64,000 bases of DNA from Glossina fuscipes (Eukaryota > Arthropoda > Insecta > Diptera > Glossinidae), in the NCBI RefSeq assembly GCF_014805625.2, contig NW_023998414.1, forward strand, positions 31,382,528 through 31,446,527, given 5' to 3'. Made by a program: the position numbers and the translations under genes. The first letter of the stretch is position 1. Each line of letters begins with the position of its first letter. Below are positions 60,411 to 64,000 of this stretch, piece after piece. A model generated the notes under the pieces. That model made no database searches. It was not told the DNA's origin and saw only the letters and a list, made by a program, of their open reading frames with translations.

Positions 60411-61849
60411 CTACAAATCAAAAATTCTATAAATTTAATTGTATTTCTTTCTTTGCATTTCCTTGTCTGTGTTTATTTTATATAAATAAATACATTTGTT
60501 TCATTTGCCATAAATTTAAGACTTGAATTTTTATATACTTACCCCTTACTATTCTGGCACTGCTGTTATTGGATTTTATCACACCTACAATAACAAATAT
60601 GTGCAATGCGATGTTAATATATATCAAAGGAATTTATTACGGTCTATGTTGCATATTATAAAGTATTAAACAAAACGAGGTCCCTTCTGACTAAAAAAAA
60701 ATAAAAAAAAATAAAAAAAAAAAAACAAAAAAAAAAGCAAAGCAGAAAGCTTGAATGGGATTTAAATGTGTCAAGTATCTTGGAATTCGAACTTTTTACT
60801 GTAGAACTAGAGGATTTTGTAAGCTAAAGGGTTGTTTGAAAATATATTTGAATAATAATAGAAAAAAAAGTACATGTTAATAAAATATTGTTATTGCAAT
60901 TTAAAATTTGTTGTTGTTTTTTTTTTTTTTTTTTTTTTTATTAAAGAAACTAATAATGATTTGATCGCTTTGAGGCGAATAATTATCGATTTTTGAGTGA
61001 ATTATGAATGCATCGATAGGCTGATCGGGATCGTTTTTAACGTTCCATCCAATGCAATTGGAAAAGGCATCAGATCAGATCATTGCCTATTGGGAACTAT
61101 ATTATGTATTACAATTTTAGGCCTCTTTCGAGTTTGTTTCTGTTATAGTAAATGAATTAAACTACATTTCATGTTAATCATGAAATTATCATGTTAAGCA
61201 GAAAATCATTTTTATCTGTCGCCACAAGGTAACAAATCGACAAAAAGATATAGATTTACACTTTAGTTGACTTTGACAGGTTAGGTCGACGGACGAACGC
61301 AAAGCATACGTTGTGAATAGTGTTGACAAACAAAACGTAACGATGAAAATCAGTTAAATGAAATCAATACGGTATAGAGATGCAAACGCTAATTATTGCA
61401 GTATTACGTTGACGTTAGCCGGTAAATTATATCTTTTTAGTTTACGATGGCGTATAAAACAGTGGCTAAGAGTCTTTAGAGCGATAGTAGGGCCAGATTT
61501 AAATTTAAGCCCATGACTTTAATAGGTGAACGAAAGGGGAAAAATTTCTTTGTGATTTAAGAATATCGCAAAAAATGGTATATAGCAACAAATAAATTGT
61601 TTTAATATCAAAGGCAATTACGTGTGAATGTGTGCGTATTGAAAATAGGGATGTACTTAAAAGTTACCTACTTTGCATGTTTTGCAGATTATTAGTTAGT
61701 AATGAATTGTGAATTTATATCGCAAATTTTCAAATTCTTTCCAAGGTCTTAAGGGGGCACAAAAGTTTCAGCCCATTATTAGAACCCCACTTGTGGTGCA
61801 AAAGTTATTACGTTTGTGCGGAGGTGTGCAGCATTCAACAGGACTCGCC
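60411..61849. other. Non-coding stretch
   Basis: A-rich tract at 60693-60735 and poly-T at 60917-60939. A 48-codon plus-strand frame near 60995-61155 is not supported by any start or splice signal. Confidence 0.4.
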
Positions 61850-62060
61850 TGTTATTATACTCAATCACGGCTTTCTGAATCAACTTGTCAGTATGCTTGT
61901 CCGTCCGTCTACCTAGACGATTTGTTTTCTCATAATTCAACCTACAAGTCGCAATTTTCAGGATATTTTAATGACATTTGGTGCAGTATCGACATGTTTT
62001 GGCTCAAGCATATGGTATGAAAAAATTTATACTCCCATTCCATCCAATGTTCGCTGTTGA
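61850..62060 (+). repeat. DINE-like repeat fragment
   Basis: 'tatgcttgtccgtccgtcta', 'aacctacaagtcgcaatttt', 'caggatattttaatgacatt' and 'cgacatgttttggctcaagc' follow the family order seen at 22440-22560 and 52500-52590. Confidence 0.6.
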
Positions 62061-63040
62061 GGGACGGTGGTATTTGTTTTAGATAGGTCACTTGATTATT
62101 TACTGATCATATTGCATTGTTCAGACTATCATCCTGCGAGAAACTTCTAATTCATCTCTGTACTTTCTTGCTCTTTGAAAACTCATTAAGCTGCGAGCTA
62201 ATTAGCATAGTAACGATATCTGCGTAGAGAGACATCGTTAAATTGATATAAGATCTCATTCTATTGTACTTTGTGGCGTCCTTTGCAAATCTTTTTTGAT
62301 AAATACTGCGAATGGATTTAGCGATATACTGTAAGACTTGTCGTAGTCAAGATAGATTTAACAGTGGAATTAATAACTAAGAATGTAAATTGAAAATGCA
62401 TCTTTCTATTAAGATTTTATGGGTGATAGATAGCGGAGAACGGATTAATAACAAACAAAAAAAAAAAAAAAAAAAAAAAACGGAAATATTTTAACTTAAT
62501 TATCGTTAAAAAAATGTGAAATTAAATGAGAAATGAGGGAATATTTTTTTTTTTAATTTGTAGCATATATGCCATGCATAAGTGCCCCCAATCCGTTAAA
62601 ACACAATTCTGATTTAGGCATACATAAGCAATTAATCCCAATAACAATCAGATAACTGATGAAACGAAGCACGGTACAACTAGCCTTCATAGGTAGGTAC
62701 GTATGCGTGTCATTTTCCCTACTCATGCACATAAAGGAATAACCATAAATAAAACTCATACTGCAATTCATGTTTTATTCAGGATGTCTACATACGAATA
62801 TATCAGCAGGGAAGAGAGAAAGGTATCTGAAAGGAGACACATGTGTGTAAAGAAATGCAATTTCAATATTCATATTTTTGTGTTTGCAATACAAATTTTA
62901 CAGAAGTAGCAGGAAAAAAAAGAAAAAAAAAAAAAAACAAAAAGAGAAAAAGAACGAACAGCTTGTAGCTATAATAAATTCATCATTTTATGTATAAGTG
63001 CTGACAATAAAAAGACGATGACTATACATTATGATGATAA

Positions 63041-63079
<39 letters not shown>

Positions 63080-63806
63080 TTTAGAGTATAGTCTTATAAA
63101 TTCAAATGGTATGACAGGCATTTAAGTGAACAATTTTTGTAGGTAAGTTTATGGAAAACTTTTTCATACTTATATGTCCTGTAAAAATTTTTTATGAAAA
63201 TTTTTTCATCAAGTTTTCGATATAAAAATGACCAAAAAAACATTAAAAATTTTATGGCAAAATTCTTTTAAAAAACATTTTGTTTCTTCTTAATTTATTT
63301 CGATACAAATTTTCAATCAGTTTTCATAAAAAGTGAATCTATTGTTTTGAGAAATTTGTTATGCAAAGTTTTTATCAAGTAAGAATCTTCGATTATCAAT
63401 ATTTAATATATATATATAAATTTTTTTTTATTTGAAGTCCATATTGCTTAAGCTTAAAAAACTTAATAGTATTTGTCCAAGTGTTGTAGTGTAGTAACAC
63501 TTACAATTACGAGTAAACAAATCGCCCATCCCCCACATTTTCACTTCGAATCGAAATTATTATTAAATCCAATTTAGGTTATAAACATAGCTTAAATTGA
63601 ACTAAAGTACTATCTGTTAAGTTTTGAAAACACATAATGTTCCTGTGACCTTTAGATTCATTACAGTAGCAATAGAATAATAATCGCAGATTTGAGGATT
63701 GTTCTCACTCGGGCTCCGAGATTTTAGGTAGGAGTAAAACAATAATAGAACAAAGAAATTTAAAAGAAAGGCATTTATTAATACGATTTCCACCATTTTT
63801 GCTTAG
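62061..63806. other. Non-coding stretch
   Basis: Poly-A at 62457-62480, A-rich tract near 62910-62955, and (TA)n at 63042-63077. Frames at 62553 and 62703 overlap on opposite strands without support. Confidence 0.45.
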
Positions 63807-64000
63807 TTACGGTTCGAAACTCTCCGCGACTCGTAAGCGACGTGTTTCTGCCTCGTACTTCTTTTTCAGCTCTTCGCATACGTGCTTAATGAGATTGAGG
63901 TCTGCGCTTCGAGCAGACCGCGTCATAGACGGCAGAGCAACGTTCTCTAACTACTGGCGCATTACAGCAATGGTATGTGGTCTTGCGTTATCATGCGCGG
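63807..64000 (-). pseudogene. Tc1-type transposase relic (C-terminal part, cut by window edge)
   Basis: The minus-strand frame 63998-63807 ends in a TAA and contains two hallmarks of Tc1/mariner DDE transposases. One is 'HDNARPHTIAVMRQ' (normal 'xDNAxxHxA', second catalytic Asp, 63990-63992). The other is 'RSADLNLIKHVCEELKKKY' (normal 'SPDLNPIEHVWDxL', third catalytic residue). The spacing between the catalytic Asp and the 'I-E-H' position is 34 residues, as in the DD34E Tc1 family. Here the catalytic Glu is Lys (63885-63887) and an in-frame TAG follows the first motif (63951-63953), so this copy is inactive. The rest of the element lies beyond base 64000. Confidence 0.85.

Noticed and set aside
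1..64000. CRISPR arrays, operons, prophage, rRNA genes.
   Set aside because: No regularly spaced direct repeats, no tightly packed bacterial-type genes and no rRNA-like sequence; the window is insect nuclear DNA.

Overview
This is a gene-poor, AT-rich window of an animal nuclear genome, most likely from a higher fly (brachyceran Diptera; a tsetse-like or other calyptrate fly would fit, but the species is an inference). The evidence is: introns with GT...AG borders and T-rich acceptors, TATA-type promoters, many (TA)n/(CA)n/(TC)n/(ATT)n microsatellites, long homopolymer tracts, a 400-base assembly gap, and dispersed repeats resembling the INE-1/DINE-1 elements of flies. There are no prokaryotic operons and no CRISPR array, and I found no rRNA or free-standing tRNA gene. 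Most open frames over 60 codons look like chance readings of AT-rich or simple-sequence DNA, and several begin only at GTG or TTG.

Layout. 0-9 kb: fragments of a dispersed repeat, two copies of a tRNA-derived SINE, otherwise featureless. 9.0-13.0 kb: two neighbouring plus-strand multi-exon genes (coding exons 9024-9608 and 12485-12950) for small unrecognised proteins with low-complexity tails (Gly/Ser-rich and Thr12). All their visible splice junctions are phase 0. 13-20 kb: repeats, including a ~500 bp sequence present twice in inverted orientation (14.2 and 19.1 kb). 20.6-21.6 kb: two compact minus-strand single-exon genes for small secreted proteins, one histidine-rich and one 73-residue peptide with a basic C-terminus. 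22-35 kb: SINE and DINE-like repeats, a nested head-to-head cluster of the latter (29.7-31.65 kb), and a decayed LINE reverse transcriptase (32.5-33.2 kb). 37.2-37.8 kb: assembly gap flanked by a poly-C run and by a 207-bp element with perfect 30-bp inverted ends.

38-64 kb: mostly simple-sequence-rich non-coding DNA with isolated coding-looking pieces. These are a possible transmembrane exon (44.04 kb), a likely 3'-terminal coding exon (50.42-50.54 kb) that may belong to a large, intron-rich plus-strand gene, a frame-shifted coding relic (54.8-55.2 kb), a possible minus-strand terminal exon (60.2-60.4 kb), and a Tc1-type transposase relic running off the right edge.

The four supported genes cannot be tied to a named pathway. 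The two secreted proteins are adjacent, on the same strand and each one exon long, which suggests a small secretory gene cluster (seminal, salivary or immune are all possible). I found no convincing undescribed multi-gene system. The best leads are the secreted pair, the 9-13 kb gene pair, the SINE family, the inverted ~500 bp repeat with eroded coding frames, and the gap-edge element.
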